Shown here: positions 46,267 through 57,040 of the stretch, one piece after another
Layout: each line of letters begins with the position of its first letter
How positions within the stretch are numbered: the first letter of the stretch is position 1
Origin: Furcasterigmium furcatum
Lineage: Eukaryota; Ascomycota; Sordariomycetes; Glomerellales; Plectosphaerellaceae
Length of the DNA stretch: 64,000 nt
Direction of reading: 5' to 3'
Assembly: GCA_001599815.1 (NCBI GenBank)
Contig: BCIA01000006.1
Span: 1,676,961 to 1,740,960, forward strand
Translations under genes and position numbers: made by a program
Notes under the pieces: model-generated
The model's input: the letters and a program-made list of their open reading frames with translations, nothing else
Databases searched by the model: none
Told to the model about the DNA's origin: nothing

Positions 46267-48924
46267 TTAATTGTTGGCAGCCTCCTCACCAATGTCACCA
46301 AGGTCATTATCCTCATCAACAGGCACAACAACCCAGAAGCCGCCCTTCGTCTGCTTCATCTGCAACTTGATCTCCCCCTTATTAGGCTCAGCAGGCTTGG
46401 CCTCGTCCTCGTCCTCGCCGGCGATGTCGTTCAAGAAGCCGAGAATAGCCTCGAGTCTGGCCCTCCTGGCCTCGTCAACCTCTTTGGCTTGCGCACTGGC
46501 GGAGGTCTCCGACTCGGGAACATACCGGGCGCCATTGGACTTGACCGTCTCGTCCTCGATCTTGGGGCCCTGAGCGGCCAGCGCACTCCTCTGGCGCGCC
46601 TGTGCGAGCTCCAAGATGGTGTCGAGAATATCCGGGGCATTGTCGGCCGTGATGCCGAGAGCATCGATGGCCTTCATGAACATGGGCTCGACCTCGGGCT
46701 GGGGCTCAGTGGCATCGTCGCCCTCGGCCTTGACGTAAGTCCTGCCGCCGACCTCGATCTTCTCGGGGACCTCAGTTGCGGGAGCGGCTTTTTCTGGGAA
46801 GTCCTGCTTGTTCTTCAGGAACCTGTTGAACGCCTCCCTCAATTCCCGGTCCTTGATCTCAGGGTCTTTGGGTGTGTTGGCGAGGAGTGCGGCGAGCTGC
46901 TGGTACTTCTTGATGGCGGCTTCGCGGGCCTTCCTGGAAGCCTCGAGCTCCCTGAGCTTCTTCGCCTTGAGGGCCTCGATGTAATTCATGATCGGAGACT
47001 TGTTGCCGCGCTTGGGGCTGGTGGTCTTCTTCTTCTTCCTCGTCAGCGCTTCCCAGGGCTTGTCGCCCATTTGCAGCTTGGCCAGGGGGTCAGGCAGGAC
47101 GGCGCTCTCAGCGCCGGCGCCCAGATCACGCTTCTGCGGCTGCTTCGGCTGCGTTTTTATGTTGACAGCCCCGCGGCACACACGGACGGTCCTGATGACA
47201 ACGTCGCGCAGCTCTGGGCGCGTCAGATCCCTGGGGAGACGGGGGTAGTCCTTCAGAATGCGCGTGAAACCGGCCTCCCAGGTGTCCGTGAAGTACTGCC
47301 GGCAGATCTTGCTGACCTTGGTGCGGTCGGCGGGTTCCTCGAGGAGCGGTCTCAGCTCTTCGGGGATGAGTCTCAGGTCAGTCACCTTGGATTCCCCCCT
47401 GGGGCCTTTGGGCGCATCCTCGTCGTCCTCTTCGTCGTCCTCTACGTCGTCCTCCTCCTCTTCCTCTTCTTCCTCATCCTCCTCGTTCTCCTCCTCTTCT
47501 TCTCCTTCTTCTTCCTCTGCTTCTTCGTCTTCCTCGTCTTCATCCTTCTTTTCCTCTGTGCCTCCGACAATCCAGTGCTTCGGAGAACCCCTCGGAATAT
47601 GAAGGGGTACGACTGGACCCGGACCCCTGAACACAGTGACATGGAGGCGAGGACGGGGGAGGAACTCTTCGAGCCGAGACTGACCGTTGTTCTTCCTATA
47701 CTTCCGGAGATCTAGGCTCGTCCTCACGGCGACGACGCAGCGATTATGGACAAAGTTCCGGACGGACTCCTCCTTCCATTGTCGCAAAGGGATCGCAGGA
47801 TGCATGCGCCGGCGCAATGAGACCTCATAGTTCCAGCCCCTGAGCTCGTGGCCCCGGTCGCCGAAGAGGATGATACAGTTGTTCTCGATCATATCGTCAT
47901 TGAGCCTGGGGTCGACGAGCATCGCCGGGCCGAACCTGTCGGGGCGGTGATGCTGCCGTCTGTCGATGGCGAGGATTCTCGAGGCTGCGGATGGAGTCTC
48001 GAAGGGGAGTGTGATCTCGGGTTCTGGTCCCCATTCAGGTTGCCTGCACTCCAAGAGCTCTACTTTTTCTCCCTCTTCTTCTTCTTCTTCTTCTTCTGCT
48101 TCTTCGTCGTCGTCGTCGTCCTCGTCGCCCTCGTGCTCATGCTCGTCCTCGTGCTCGTCATCTTCCTCGGGTCGATCCCGCTTGCCCCCGGACTTGGGCT
48201 TCTTAGGCCGAGAAGAGCGGCCGGTTTTGTTCTTCTTCTTCTTCTTGCTCTTGTCGCTGTTGTTGATGCTGATATTGACGTCTTCGGTTCCCGACAGCGA
48301 CCGCCCGAAAACGCCTTGCCTCGGAAAGCGCGGAGCCCAGTTCACGAGGGCATCTCTATGCTTCGCGTTCTCGATTTGCATCTGCCGGTCCTTCTCGGCC
48401 TGGACGCACTCCTTCACGAGCTTCGATGTGTGATGGCATTTGTTCGTGTCTATGGACCCGCGGCACTTGCGAGAGTCCTCGGCGACCCGGTCGCACCACC
48501 GGGCCTTCGCACCCGGTTTGGCCCTGTTGTGCTTCCTGGCGATCTCCCATTCCTTGTCGACCATGTAGCTGATGCACTCCTCATACAGCCTAGAGACGTG
48601 GTCGCAATCTTCCGAGATGACGTTCTCGTACTGACGCCGGGCCTGGTCGCACTCACGAGCCGCAGGTTGGAACCTCCAGAGGCAGTATTCGGGCCCCATC
48701 CAGTCCTCCTCGGAGTTTTGGTCGACCTTGCTCCATGAGTAGCCGGGGTGGACGATAAAAAAGTACCCGGGCGGATGGTCTGGCTCGCTTCGCTTCGCCA
48801 GGCTGTTCGGTATTCCTTCATCGTACTCTTTCGTGCCATTGTCCGCGGCCGGGCTCGGCAGGATCATGGCCTCGACGCTGACACTGGCTAGGACCAGGCA
48901 GCCGATGAAGTAAATAGTACGCAT
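46267..48924 (-). CDS. Large secreted protein with two cysteine modules and acidic tracts
   Basis: A single exon of 885 aa starts MRTIYFIGCLVLASVSVEAM, a clear signal peptide. A Lys-Arg pair (44-45, SLAKRSEP) fits Kex2-type processing. Residues 75-175 hold eight cysteines (81, 92, 107, 117, 144, 154, 163, 173) in predicted helices; the last four are C-x9-C-x8-C-x9-C. Then follow a Lys-rich segment (KSKKKKKNKTG), a long Glu/Asp tract (about 254-285), a region of normal complexity with DNDMIENNCII-like and VHNRCVVAVRTSLDLRKY strings, a second Glu/Asp tract (about 440-490), a basic-helical part and a C-terminus ending GGFWVVVPVDEDNDLGDI. No known family was recognised. The reading frame is unbroken through the acidic repeats, which argues for a coding gene. 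Confidence 0.8.
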   Translation of the reverse strand: MRTIYFIGCLVLASVSVEAMILPSPAADNGTKEYDEGIPNSLAKRSEPDHPPGYFFIVHPGYSWSKVDQNSEEDWMGPEYCLWRFQPAARECDQARRQYENVISEDCDHVSRLYEECISYMVDKEWEIARKHNRAKPGAKARWCDRVAEDSRKCRGSIDTNKCHHTSKLVKECVQAEKDRQMQIENAKHRDALVNWAPRFPRQGVFGRSLSGTEDVNISINNSDKSKKKKKNKTGRSSRPKKPKSGGKRDRPEEDDEHEDEHEHEGDEDDDDDEEAEEEEEEEEGEKVELLECRQPEWGPEPEITLPFETPSAASRILAIDRRQHHRPDRFGPAMLVDPRLNDDMIENNCIILFGDRGHELRGWNYEVSLRRRMHPAIPLRQWKEESVRNFVHNRCVVAVRTSLDLRKYRKNNGQSRLEEFLPRPRLHVTVFRGPGPVVPLHIPRGSPKHWIVGGTEEKKDEDEEDEEAEEEEGEEEEENEEDEEEEEEEEDDVEDDEEDDEDAPKGPRGESKVTDLRLIPEELRPLLEEPADRTKVSKICRQYFTDTWEAGFTRILKDYPRLPRDLTRPELRDVVIRTVRVCRGAVNIKTQPKQPQKRDLGAGAESAVLPDPLAKLQMGDKPWEALTRKKKKTTSPKRGNKSPIMNYIEALKAKKLRELEASRKAREAAIKKYQQLAALLANTPKDPEIKDRELREAFNRFLKNKQDFPEKAAPATEVPEKIEVGGRTYVKAEGDDATEPQPEVEPMFMKAIDALGITADNAPDILDTILELAQARQRSALAAQGPKIEDETVKSNGARYVPESETSASAQAKEVDEARRARLEAILGFLNDIAGEDEDEAKPAEPNKGEIKLQMKQTKGGFWVVVPVDEDNDLGDIGEEAANN

Positions 48925-48949
48925 GTTGGCGGTACCGTGCTTGAGTGAG

Positions 48950-49002
<53 letters not shown>
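48950..49002. repeat. Compound (GT)n(GA)n microsatellite in a 5' leader
   Basis: About 12 GT units pass directly into about 14 GA units. It begins 26 bp upstream of the start codon of the minus-strand secreted protein, where it reads as a CT then CA tract in the leader. Confidence 0.9.
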
Positions 49003-49006
<4 letters not shown>

Positions 49007-49806
49007 ATGTGTGGAAGTGGGAAGGGGAAAGGCTGTAAGAATTATGTCTCCGGCCCGAAGAGGGAAGAGAACCTGACTTCCCAGGAACTGGAAGGCCAGA
49101 ATCACGAAGGGGAACACGTCCTTTCTTTTATGTTCTTGGGATATTGTCGAGGTAGGATCTGGCCTCTTCTTCGCGGGATATGAGAACGCTGTGAAGGCGT
49201 CACCACTTTGCCCCTGATACGTACTCAGGGGTAACCCTAACTCTCACCACACAAGTTTCGGTACTATTTCATACCAAAGTCTATCTCTGTGACGTGATAT
49301 TTACTCCCGGAATACCCTTGAAACATAAAGGAGAGCACGAGGCTTGATCCTCCGCTTCTTTGGGTTTCCAGGGCAAACGATCATGACCTGTTGCGACGCC
49401 CAAGGGGCGCCACCGGCTTGTCGTCTGGAGCTTCAGTGCCATTTTTTCCCGATCCGACAACTCGATAATATGACTTACGTACCGTTTTGCCCCGTTGAAA
49501 CGTGTTCAACCGAGAATGACGCGAACCCGGCCCAGAACGAGGGTTGCAGGAAGAAAGAAGCAAGCGATGGCAGTCCTCCGAAATAACCATGCTGACTCGA
49601 CTGGAGAATGGAGACCGTCTCTCCGACAAACGCTGGTTGAACCTCCGATAAGATGAACCAATATCAAATAGAACCTTGAGATTTCGATAAAGAAAGAACC
49701 ATCACAACTGCAAGGCGCCTAGATCAGCCATGTACTGATCATAGTTGTAGTACTGTCCGACCCCATGCAACTCCAACAACACCATCCTTCGTGCCACCTG
49801 TAGAAA
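49003..49806. other. Intergenic (0.8 kb)
   Basis: Between two minus-strand secreted-protein genes. It should contain the promoter of the downstream (lower-coordinate) gene. No gene-like frame was seen. Confidence 0.5.
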
Positions 49807-51219
49807 TCATCCACCCAGGCCAAATCTTTCGGGCCAGTGCACATGATGCCACGGCCCTTGCTGCCTGGTTTCCATCGCGACCCATCCGAATTTCTGCGGT
49901 TGCACGCTAAACGGCCCAACCGTCGCCACGATCCACGGGTAACCGCCGCCGGCCTTCTCGGCCTTGCCGCCTTCTTGGCCGGCGACCAGCGCGAGAGCCG
50001 CGGCGCTCCGGAACAGGTTCGCCAGCTCGTTCAGCACGGTGGGCAGGCGGATGCCCGTGGCCTCTAGCGCGTCGCTCATCTTGTCGGTGGCGTCGGCCCT
50101 GCTGACCTGCAGCGCCGCGTCGAACAGGCCCCTGAGCGCCGCCACTGACGGGTCCTGGCTCATCGTCGCGGGGGGAGGGGCGTCGGGGGCATCGCCCGTC
50201 TTGAGCGCAACGGCTTGGCGGAAGAGACCCGCCAGGTCGGCGGAGAAGCCGGTCTGCCCGAACCTGAGGGACGAGAAGGCCTCCTTGAGGTGGGCTCCCG
50301 AGGCACCCACTCTTCTGAACTCGTTAACGGCCTGGCTTAGGTCCTCCAAGTTTTGTGAGCAGCAGGTGTTGGATGTGGGCGCGGTGGGGATAGACTTTGC
50401 CGGGTCTGCGGCCTGAGCCGGAGCCGCCGGGGCCGGGAACGGGAAAAGGGCGGGTCCCGGGGCCGGAGTCGGGTACGGGACCAGAGCGGGGACACGCGGG
50501 CCTTTGAAGTCGGGGTTATCCGCAACGTGCTCGTAAACCTTGACGACGTCGAGCACGTTTTTGAAGAGGGCGGCATAGTGCTCGTCGCTGAGTTCGGGAG
50601 ACACGAAGCGACGGTGTTTGGCCTGGACAGGGGCGGCGGGCCCCTCATCACCATTCGGATATATCTTCTCATATGCCTTTGCGGCCTCGATGATGTTTCT
50701 GAAGAGGGCGGCGTAATGCTCATCGGTGACTACTAGAGTCTGTTCATCCGTGATGGCGTGGGGGGCTTTGACCGGGGAGGGAGGTGCCTTCTTGTACGTC
50801 TCTGCCTCCTCGGTGACGTTTGTCAAGAGGGTATCCAACTGGGCGTCAGTGAGGTCGGCAATCTCCTTGCCGTTGTCGTTTCCGTCGCTGTACACTTCGG
50901 CCTCCTCGGTGACATTTTCCAAGAGGGAATCCCACTCGGCGTGGGTGAGGTCGGGAATCTTCTTGCCGTCGTCCTTTGCGTCCTTGTACGCTTCGGCCTC
51001 GTTGGTTACGTTGTCCAAGAGGCCGGCCCACTCGACTTCGGTGAGCTCCGGGGTGGGCGTCGCGGCGGGCGTCCATGAACTGGTACTGGTTTCCGTATCC
51101 GGTATTTCAGTTGGGAACGACTTTGGGAACAGTTCGTTTGGAGGAGGGGGGCCCGGAGAAGGGTTTTTACCGGTGGCGGCAATGCCGCAGAAGAGGGCGA
51201 CTGGGACGATTGCCTTCAT
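49807..51219 (-). CDS. Secreted protein with 32-residue repeats
   Basis: Start chosen at ATG 51219 (the frame is open to 51252 but without an ATG); 470 aa. MKAIVPVALFCGIAATG is a typical signal peptide, followed by a Pro/Thr/Ser linker. Five degenerate repeats follow: at residues 59, 91 and 123 the unit is LT-x2-EW/QL-x2-LL-x-NVT-x-EAE-x-Y, with period exactly 32 and an N-x-T glycosylation sequon in each (Asn70, Asn102, Asn134). At about 164 and 210 the unit has changed to VTDEHYAALFRNI and LSDEHYAALFKNV. After a Pro/Ala linker and a CC pair, the C-terminal half has related helices LAGLFRQAVAL, LRGLFDAALQV and LANLFRSAAAL. It ends WHHVHWPERFGLGG. No known family; secretion and lineage-specific repeats would fit a cell-surface protein or effector candidate. 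Confidence 0.8.
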   Translation of the reverse strand: MKAIVPVALFCGIAATGKNPSPGPPPPNELFPKSFPTEIPDTETSTSSWTPAATPTPELTEVEWAGLLDNVTNEAEAYKDAKDDGKKIPDLTHAEWDSLLENVTEEAEVYSDGNDNGKEIADLTDAQLDTLLTNVTEEAETYKKAPPSPVKAPHAITDEQTLVVTDEHYAALFRNIIEAAKAYEKIYPNGDEGPAAPVQAKHRRFVSPELSDEHYAALFKNVLDVVKVYEHVADNPDFKGPRVPALVPYPTPAPGPALFPFPAPAAPAQAADPAKSIPTAPTSNTCCSQNLEDLSQAVNEFRRVGASGAHLKEAFSSLRFGQTGFSADLAGLFRQAVALKTGDAPDAPPPATMSQDPSVAALRGLFDAALQVSRADATDKMSDALEATGIRLPTVLNELANLFRSAAALALVAGQEGGKAEKAGGGYPWIVATVGPFSVQPQKFGWVAMETRQQGPWHHVHWPERFGLGG

Positions 51220-51252
51220 CGTCAGCAAGCTCACTAATACTCTCTGGCCCAA

Positions 51253-51834
51253 AATGAAGAAGGAAGAGGGGCAAGCCCAGTGGGAAATAGGTCATGCATG
51301 GTACTTATAGGACCCTGGGCATACACAGGTGGCCGTGAAAAAACCTTTTAGGTTTGGAGTGGCAAGTGATAACTTTTCCATCTTCCTCAACAGAACGCCG
51401 CAGGGCCACATGAGTGCAAGGTTTCTCGTCGCGGGGAGCACACGGGATATCTATGGCGGCGTACCGCCGAGGCGCCCCCGACTGTCAAGATCATGCACAT
51501 GGTCTGGAGGTAGGTGAGTCAATTTGAATCCATCGAAACACAACATCGTGTGCACCACTGGACATATCCAAGCCTGATGATCCTCGTGACGAAGAAAGGA
51601 GTGGGAAGTGACCTGCACCCGACCGCTGAATATCACATCTCAGAAGGAGCGAGAACCAAGCCGTTCAGAAGTGGCTCTATCCGCCGTGTATTCCCAGGTA
51701 TTTGCGTTGTAAAATGTTGCATCAGCAAGCCACCTTGCCCCAACGCCGGGTTCTATACAGCCCCATCGTCCAATGCGTCAGGGGAAATCCGCATGTGGCG
51801 CTCATGCGCTCTACTTTTCTAGGCAACCGTCTTC
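51253..51834. other. Intergenic
   Basis: Lies between the start of the repeat protein and the stop of the P450 gene, both on the minus strand. The first 100 bp hold a TATAAG-like element read on the minus strand near 51305 (CTTATAG on the plus strand), a possible core promoter of the repeat protein. Nothing else was seen. Confidence 0.4.
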
Positions 51835-53610
51835 TCAGTACGCCTTGCGCCGCCGGAAGAGCACCTCGGCGTTCGGATCCGGCGCCTTGCTCATGACCAT
51901 CATCATCGGCTTCGGCCGCCCCTCGCCCTCCTTGAGGCGGATGTCGTAGTTGAGCAGGAAGTACGCCAGCACCATCTTGATCTCGTTCCCCGCGAAGAAC
52001 CGCCCCGGGCACGCGTGCTTCCCCGCGCCAAAGTTGACGTTCGTGTCGCCGATGCTCGTGAACTGCCACTTGTGCCCGTCCTCCTCCGACTGCTGCCGCA
52101 TCTTGTAGAAGCGCAGCGCGTCGAACGTCTCCGGGTCCTCGAAGAACCGCTCGTCGTGTGAGATGCCGGCCTGCGGGGCGAGCAGCTTCGTGCCCGCTGG
52201 CAGGTGCGTGCCGTCTGTGAGGGTGATAGGCTTGACGGCCTTGCGGATGAACCCGGCTGGGAGGGGTTAGCACATGACAACAAGTCAAGAGAGGGGTGCA
52301 GATGCATACTGATGTTGCCGGCCAGTCGCTGGGTCTCCTTCATGAAGCTGTCGAGCTTCTTAAGCTTGGCCATGCTCTCCTTGCGCGTCCAGCCCTCTTC
52401 CACTTCAAGAACCTGGTGCGCCTCCTCCCTGAGCATGTCCTGGACCTCGGGGTGGGCGGCCAGATCGAAGATGCAGTCCGTCACGAGGTTATTCGTCGTG
52501 TGAATCGAAGCAGCGGCGAGAATGAGCTGGACGCGTGCCTGGGCCTCGTAGTCGGTCCTCTCCTCCTCGGGAAGCGCCTCGACAAGCCACTGGGTGAGAT
52601 CGTCCGGGCCCCCCTGGTAGCTGGGCATCTTCATGTCACGCAATCGCTCCTCGATCACGGGCTTGAGCATGTTTGTCGCGATGGTGATGTCCTTGCGGAT
52701 CTGCCGGAGCTCGGAGACGAGATACTGCGCGACGGGCCTCGACCATTCCGGGAAGAACTGCAGCTTGACAACGGCGATGAAGACGTGGATGGCGTAGTTG
52801 ATGCTCGTGTCCATCCACTGTTCCTGGCGATTGATGCTGGGGCCGACAAAGGCGCGGCCGCTGATGCGGGCGATTGCCCTGAGGGCAAAAGGCTGGAACT
52901 TCACGGGCGTCCAGTCTGAGGAGGTCAGCATGGCATACTTAGGAAGCAGCTTGGGGTCCCTCACCTTGGCACTCGGGAAACTCGGTGGCGACGATCGACT
53001 CGAGCTCCCCCTTCAGCTGAGGCACAAGCCTCGCGAGGTTCTGAGACAGGCGACACCTGACCAGGGCCGACAGCATTTCTGTGTTGTGGCCGAGGGTGAA
53101 CTTGGTGTACGTGCTCAACATTGCCTGAGATAGATGAGTGAGAAGCGAGATCTCATGTGGATTTCATGAGTGAAAGAGGAACTCACCTCGCTGACCGCCT
53201 CTTGTGAGCTGAGGACATCCTCGGGCAGCCCCTTAAGCTCCGATAAGAACTTGGGGGGGATGAGGACCTGAACGCCCTCTGTGGCCTTGATCTGATAGAC
53301 CCGGTCTCGGAACTGAACATCCACGTCGTCAGGAATGCTCATGTCCCAGGGCTTTGGGCCGGCGAGCGTGAAGACCTACCTTGTTATAGCTGTCGAGGAC
53401 CAGGCCCTCCGCGCTGAACAGCCACTTGGTCTTGGCGGCCTTGTAGAAGGGCACGTCGATTTGCCTCTGCTTCCCGGACTTGAAGAGCCAGGCGACGAAG
53501 AGCACGCTGGCGACGGCGGCGTAGTAGCTCAGGTGCCTGCTGCCGGACACGATGTGCGGCAGCTGCAGATCTATTGGCATTGTCGACGCCATTATGGAGG
53601 TGGTGTTCAT
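51835..53610 (-). CDS. Cytochrome P450 monooxygenase, 5 exons
   Basis: Heme-thiolate monooxygenase bound to the endoplasmic reticulum membrane. Exons on the minus strand: 53610-53380, 53312-53187, 53124-52965, 52915-52310 and 52256-51835, joining to 514 aa. An N-terminal anchor is present (HLSYYAAVASVLFVAWLF). The K-helix ExxR is FMKETQRLAGN, the PERF-like segment is FFEDPETFDALRFYKMR, and the heme loop is FGAGKHACPGRFFAG with ligand Cys457. The I-helix reads LAAASIHTTNNLVTD: the acidic residue before the Thr pair is replaced by His. Sequence style (FRDRVYQIKATEGVQVLIPP) resembles ascomycete P450s of the ent-kaurene-oxidase/indole-diterpene type, which act on polycyclic terpenoids; this subfamily call is tentative. 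No terpene cyclase or prenyltransferase is in the window. Confidence 0.95.
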
Positions 53611-56600
53611 CTGGAACGGCTGCGGAGTGTCCCGGTGAGTGAGGCAGAGGGTCAGGTGAAGAGGGCGTTAGAGAGGTGCGCTCCTCCGGGGAGGTGAGAG
53701 AAGGGGGAATCGCGGGCAGAAGATGGGCATCGGCCATTAGACTATGAATTAGAGGCAGAGAACCATGGGGTGGATGTATGTAAGGTCTAGGAACAAATGG
53801 AGGAAAAAGAGTCCAGGTCTGGCCGAGAGAAAGGTGATATGGCCGCAGGACCAGATGGACTCGGAGCCAGGTGATTACGTTGACCCTATCTAGCTCGGCG
53901 GTGGTGTACGTAGACGTGACGGGCTCCCACGAGATGGGATCCGGGAGCAGTAAGTGAGAGGAGGAGGGAAACGGAAGGGAAACAAGAGGAGCACAAGTGG
54001 CGGCGGGAAGAGAAAGGCCGGCGCGGGTCTTGAATGAAGACGAGCAAGATAGACAACGGCCGAAACAACGGAATGCCGGCCGGGGCCTGTCCTGACCTGG
54101 CGGTCCCTGACCAGTCAAACCAGTCGTCCCGCGATGGCTCGCTCGCTACGAAGCGCGTGACTGATGGTATGTGTTGCTAGTTGCCGACAAGCATGGCGAT
54201 CAATCCGTCTGATGCTCGCCCCAGGCAGTCGAGCAAGCACGAGAAGGCCCGTTCGACTGGGTCCCTGAAACATACGCTGGGATCGATCAGCGGCAGGCCG
54301 CTTCGGGATGCGCCAGATCCGGGTGTCCTTGGCTCGCGCCGTCGTTCGGATGCTCTGGTTTCCAGCGGCGGGCCGGTCGTTAGCGGACGCTGGGAAAGCA
54401 GTGTTAACTCGAAATAGCATGTGGGCTTTCATGGGCCTTCGTATTGGGTATAGCAAGCGTGCATGTCTCTGATTCCTTCGCGGCGGTGATGGAATGCGGA
54501 TGATGACATCGTGTGGGATTGTGAGGTGGTGATGGAGACGAGGGCCGAAAGGGGAAAAAAAGGCAAAAGGGGGCACAGGGGTTCGAGTTTGGTTGACAGT
54601 CAACGTTACAGATCGGCGCCAAGACCAGCCGCCGGGGCCCCATTTTCTCGGCTCTGACCCTGGCCGAGACATTGTCCGCCGGAGGAGGAAATTGTTAGTG
54701 TTTCCAGGGAAGGAACAGCGCTCACCTTCTTTCATCCCATCATCGGCGCCGTGCCTGAACTTACACAACTCGGCCGTGGCCGCCGCTTGCACCCCGACAC
54801 AATTAATAATGAGGCAGAGGACACCGCACATCATCCATGGCCGCCGGCAACAGCAGGAAGCACGCACATCCATCAATCTCAAACCCTGACAGCTCTTGGG
54901 CCTCATCCCCAATGCCCGCTGTTTGATCCCATCTCCCACCCAAGCCTCCATCACATTATTTCGCGGAATCATCTCCAGGAAACAAGATGCGCCTCCCCAA
55001 AACCGCACTCCCACATCCAACAGACGGAGAATCTCTGTGACCCAACTGAAAACACGACCTCCTGCCTGACCCGCCAAGCGCCTTTCGGCAACCCGACCCG
55101 TGCCCATCCACCGCTCGCCTCCCACATTGCCGGCCGGCGATCAAACAAATCGCCCGCGTCCCAGGTGACAGGTCTGCCCTTGCAATTCCTCGAGTGCCGA
55201 CGAGGGCGATTCCAGTCTGAATGAGCTGCCTTGACTGCCCCGCGCCAACGTCAACGCATCCCACGATCGTCACCATGATCAGCACCCGGCCTCCTCACCT
55301 CCGCTCTTCCTCACTTCCGCCTTCGCAAGGCTGATTTGGCGGCCGAAGACATACCCATTCATATCCGCATTTTCGGTGAAACGCCGCCCGGCGTCGTCCT
55401 TCGAGTCTCGATACGGGATCTACACGTCCATCCTGCCAGCCTTGCCTCGGAAATTAGCCTGCCACCCGGCCCGATGTCTGCGCGCCACGGCTCAGTCCCC
55501 TCCCGTGATGAAGAAGCCCGTCCGCTTGCCCAACCTAGACGCCCTCCTCCGCCGCCTCGTTGGGTCGAGTTCGCGCGACTGATCACCGGGGAAATTCTCC
55601 GAACGCACCTCAGCGGCACTGCCTCCCTTCCTCCCCCGGCTGCGAAAGGGCAACTCGTAGGGCTGGGAGGGTTGCAGCCCGCCTGGTTGCCTCGTCCGCC
55701 GCCGCAAGGCAGACCCTCGCCATCTCAGAAATCACCTCGATCATCGCGGCTGTTTCTGGGGCCATCGAGAGTGGGTGTGTAAAGCGCCGGTACTCGCAAC
55801 GGCTAAGACGTCACCGACGTACTCCGGTATCTGAATCTCAGAATCCCAGCCGGGAGAGCCCTGCAGGCCTTCTTCCGTGATGGTGTGCCAACTGGTCTTG
55901 TCAACATCTGTGAACGTGCGAGCCCAACGTTCGGAATTCGCCACCGCGAACGCGGCTCAATCTTCGCCTTCTTCCGCATCATAGCAGATCATGTTGCTCT
56001 GTTCCTCTCACCGCCGGAGATGTCCTTTCGTCAGGCAAGGCCAAACCATCCATGCCCCTCACAAAATACACGTATATCACTCAGCCATGGCCGCTCCAAA
56101 TAAAAAGTTCCGCACCCCGGCGTCGTACGACAGGATGCGCGCGAGCTGGCGAGCTGCAAGAATTGGAATTTCGCCTCAGTGGGATTTGGCATTTGAACCC
56201 GACCATCCTCCCTGGCCCGCACAACAGGCCAACCACGTCATGATGTTTCTCTCAGCCTCGCGTAGGGAGGCGAATCGGCGCAAGGGCTGCATGGCTCCTG
56301 GCGCTCCCGCTGGCCGCCGGCCACCCTCTTGCGTCAGAATAGCCGGCTGGGAAGCAAGGGCGCCGGCAAACCAGACGCCCTGTGCGGTCTCTTGGGAAGC
56401 TCGGTCAACGAAACCGGTCCCCTGCAGCGCTGGGCCCGTTGCAACGTCGAGTGCCACGACCGGAGTGCATCATGATGGCACGAATAGGACTCCGTCCTCA
56501 GCGCGCGTCACATGCCACGGCGCGCTCCACCACCTGCAGTCCTCGCGCATTAGTCCTCACCTCCTATCCCATCCCATAGGGCCGCTTCGACCTTCTGCTA

Positions 56601-57040
56601 GCGGCCGTGTACCCGGTACCTCGAGGCAGATGGTGTGTGTGTGTGCGCGCGCCTGCACCACCCCTGATCCACGGTGGTGATATCTTCACGTCTGGGTCAG
56701 TGTGAACGAGGCCCAGACTCAGACCGACCGACCAGAACATGCCAAGATGTAACGAGAAGCGTGGGAGTGATCCAATATCATATAAATTGCAAGCTGTGCT
56801 CCCGCTTTACCTTCCAAGCCATTCCTATGCGCCCGCTTGTGCCTTGCTCGAAACAGCCCAGATGCCCAGCCCGGCTCGACACGTGATCCCATGAGTTGAT
56901 ACATCCAGTCCAGGGGTAGACCTACGCTCCTTCAGATAAGTGGAAAGAAATGGGTATCAAATAACGCCACCACAAAGGAAACTGTCAACATGTAGTTTCA
57001 ACGCGACGGCTCTCGCACCGCATCGCGTCGCCCCGAAAAA
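53611..57040. other. Gene-poor stretch (3.4 kb) with one long unassigned frame
   Basis: Holds the P450 promoter and leader. A minus-strand frame of about 330 codons from its first ATG (54115-55107) has no recognisable motif and is listed as a finding, not as a gene. The rest has overlapping frames on both strands without motifs. Confidence 0.5.

Noticed and set aside
47848..48738. Plus-strand frame rich in Phe/Val/Leu opposite the acidic tract
   Set aside because: It is the complement of Glu/Asp-coding GAG/GAC repeats; the minus strand has the signal peptide and cysteine pattern.
49200..49260. Telomere-like CCCTAA string
   Set aside because: Only a single unit is present, with no tandem copies.
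46267..53610. Biosynthetic gene cluster built on the P450 and its neighbours
   Set aside because: No backbone synthase, cyclase, prenyltransferase, transporter or pathway regulator is next to the P450; the neighbours are secreted non-enzymes.
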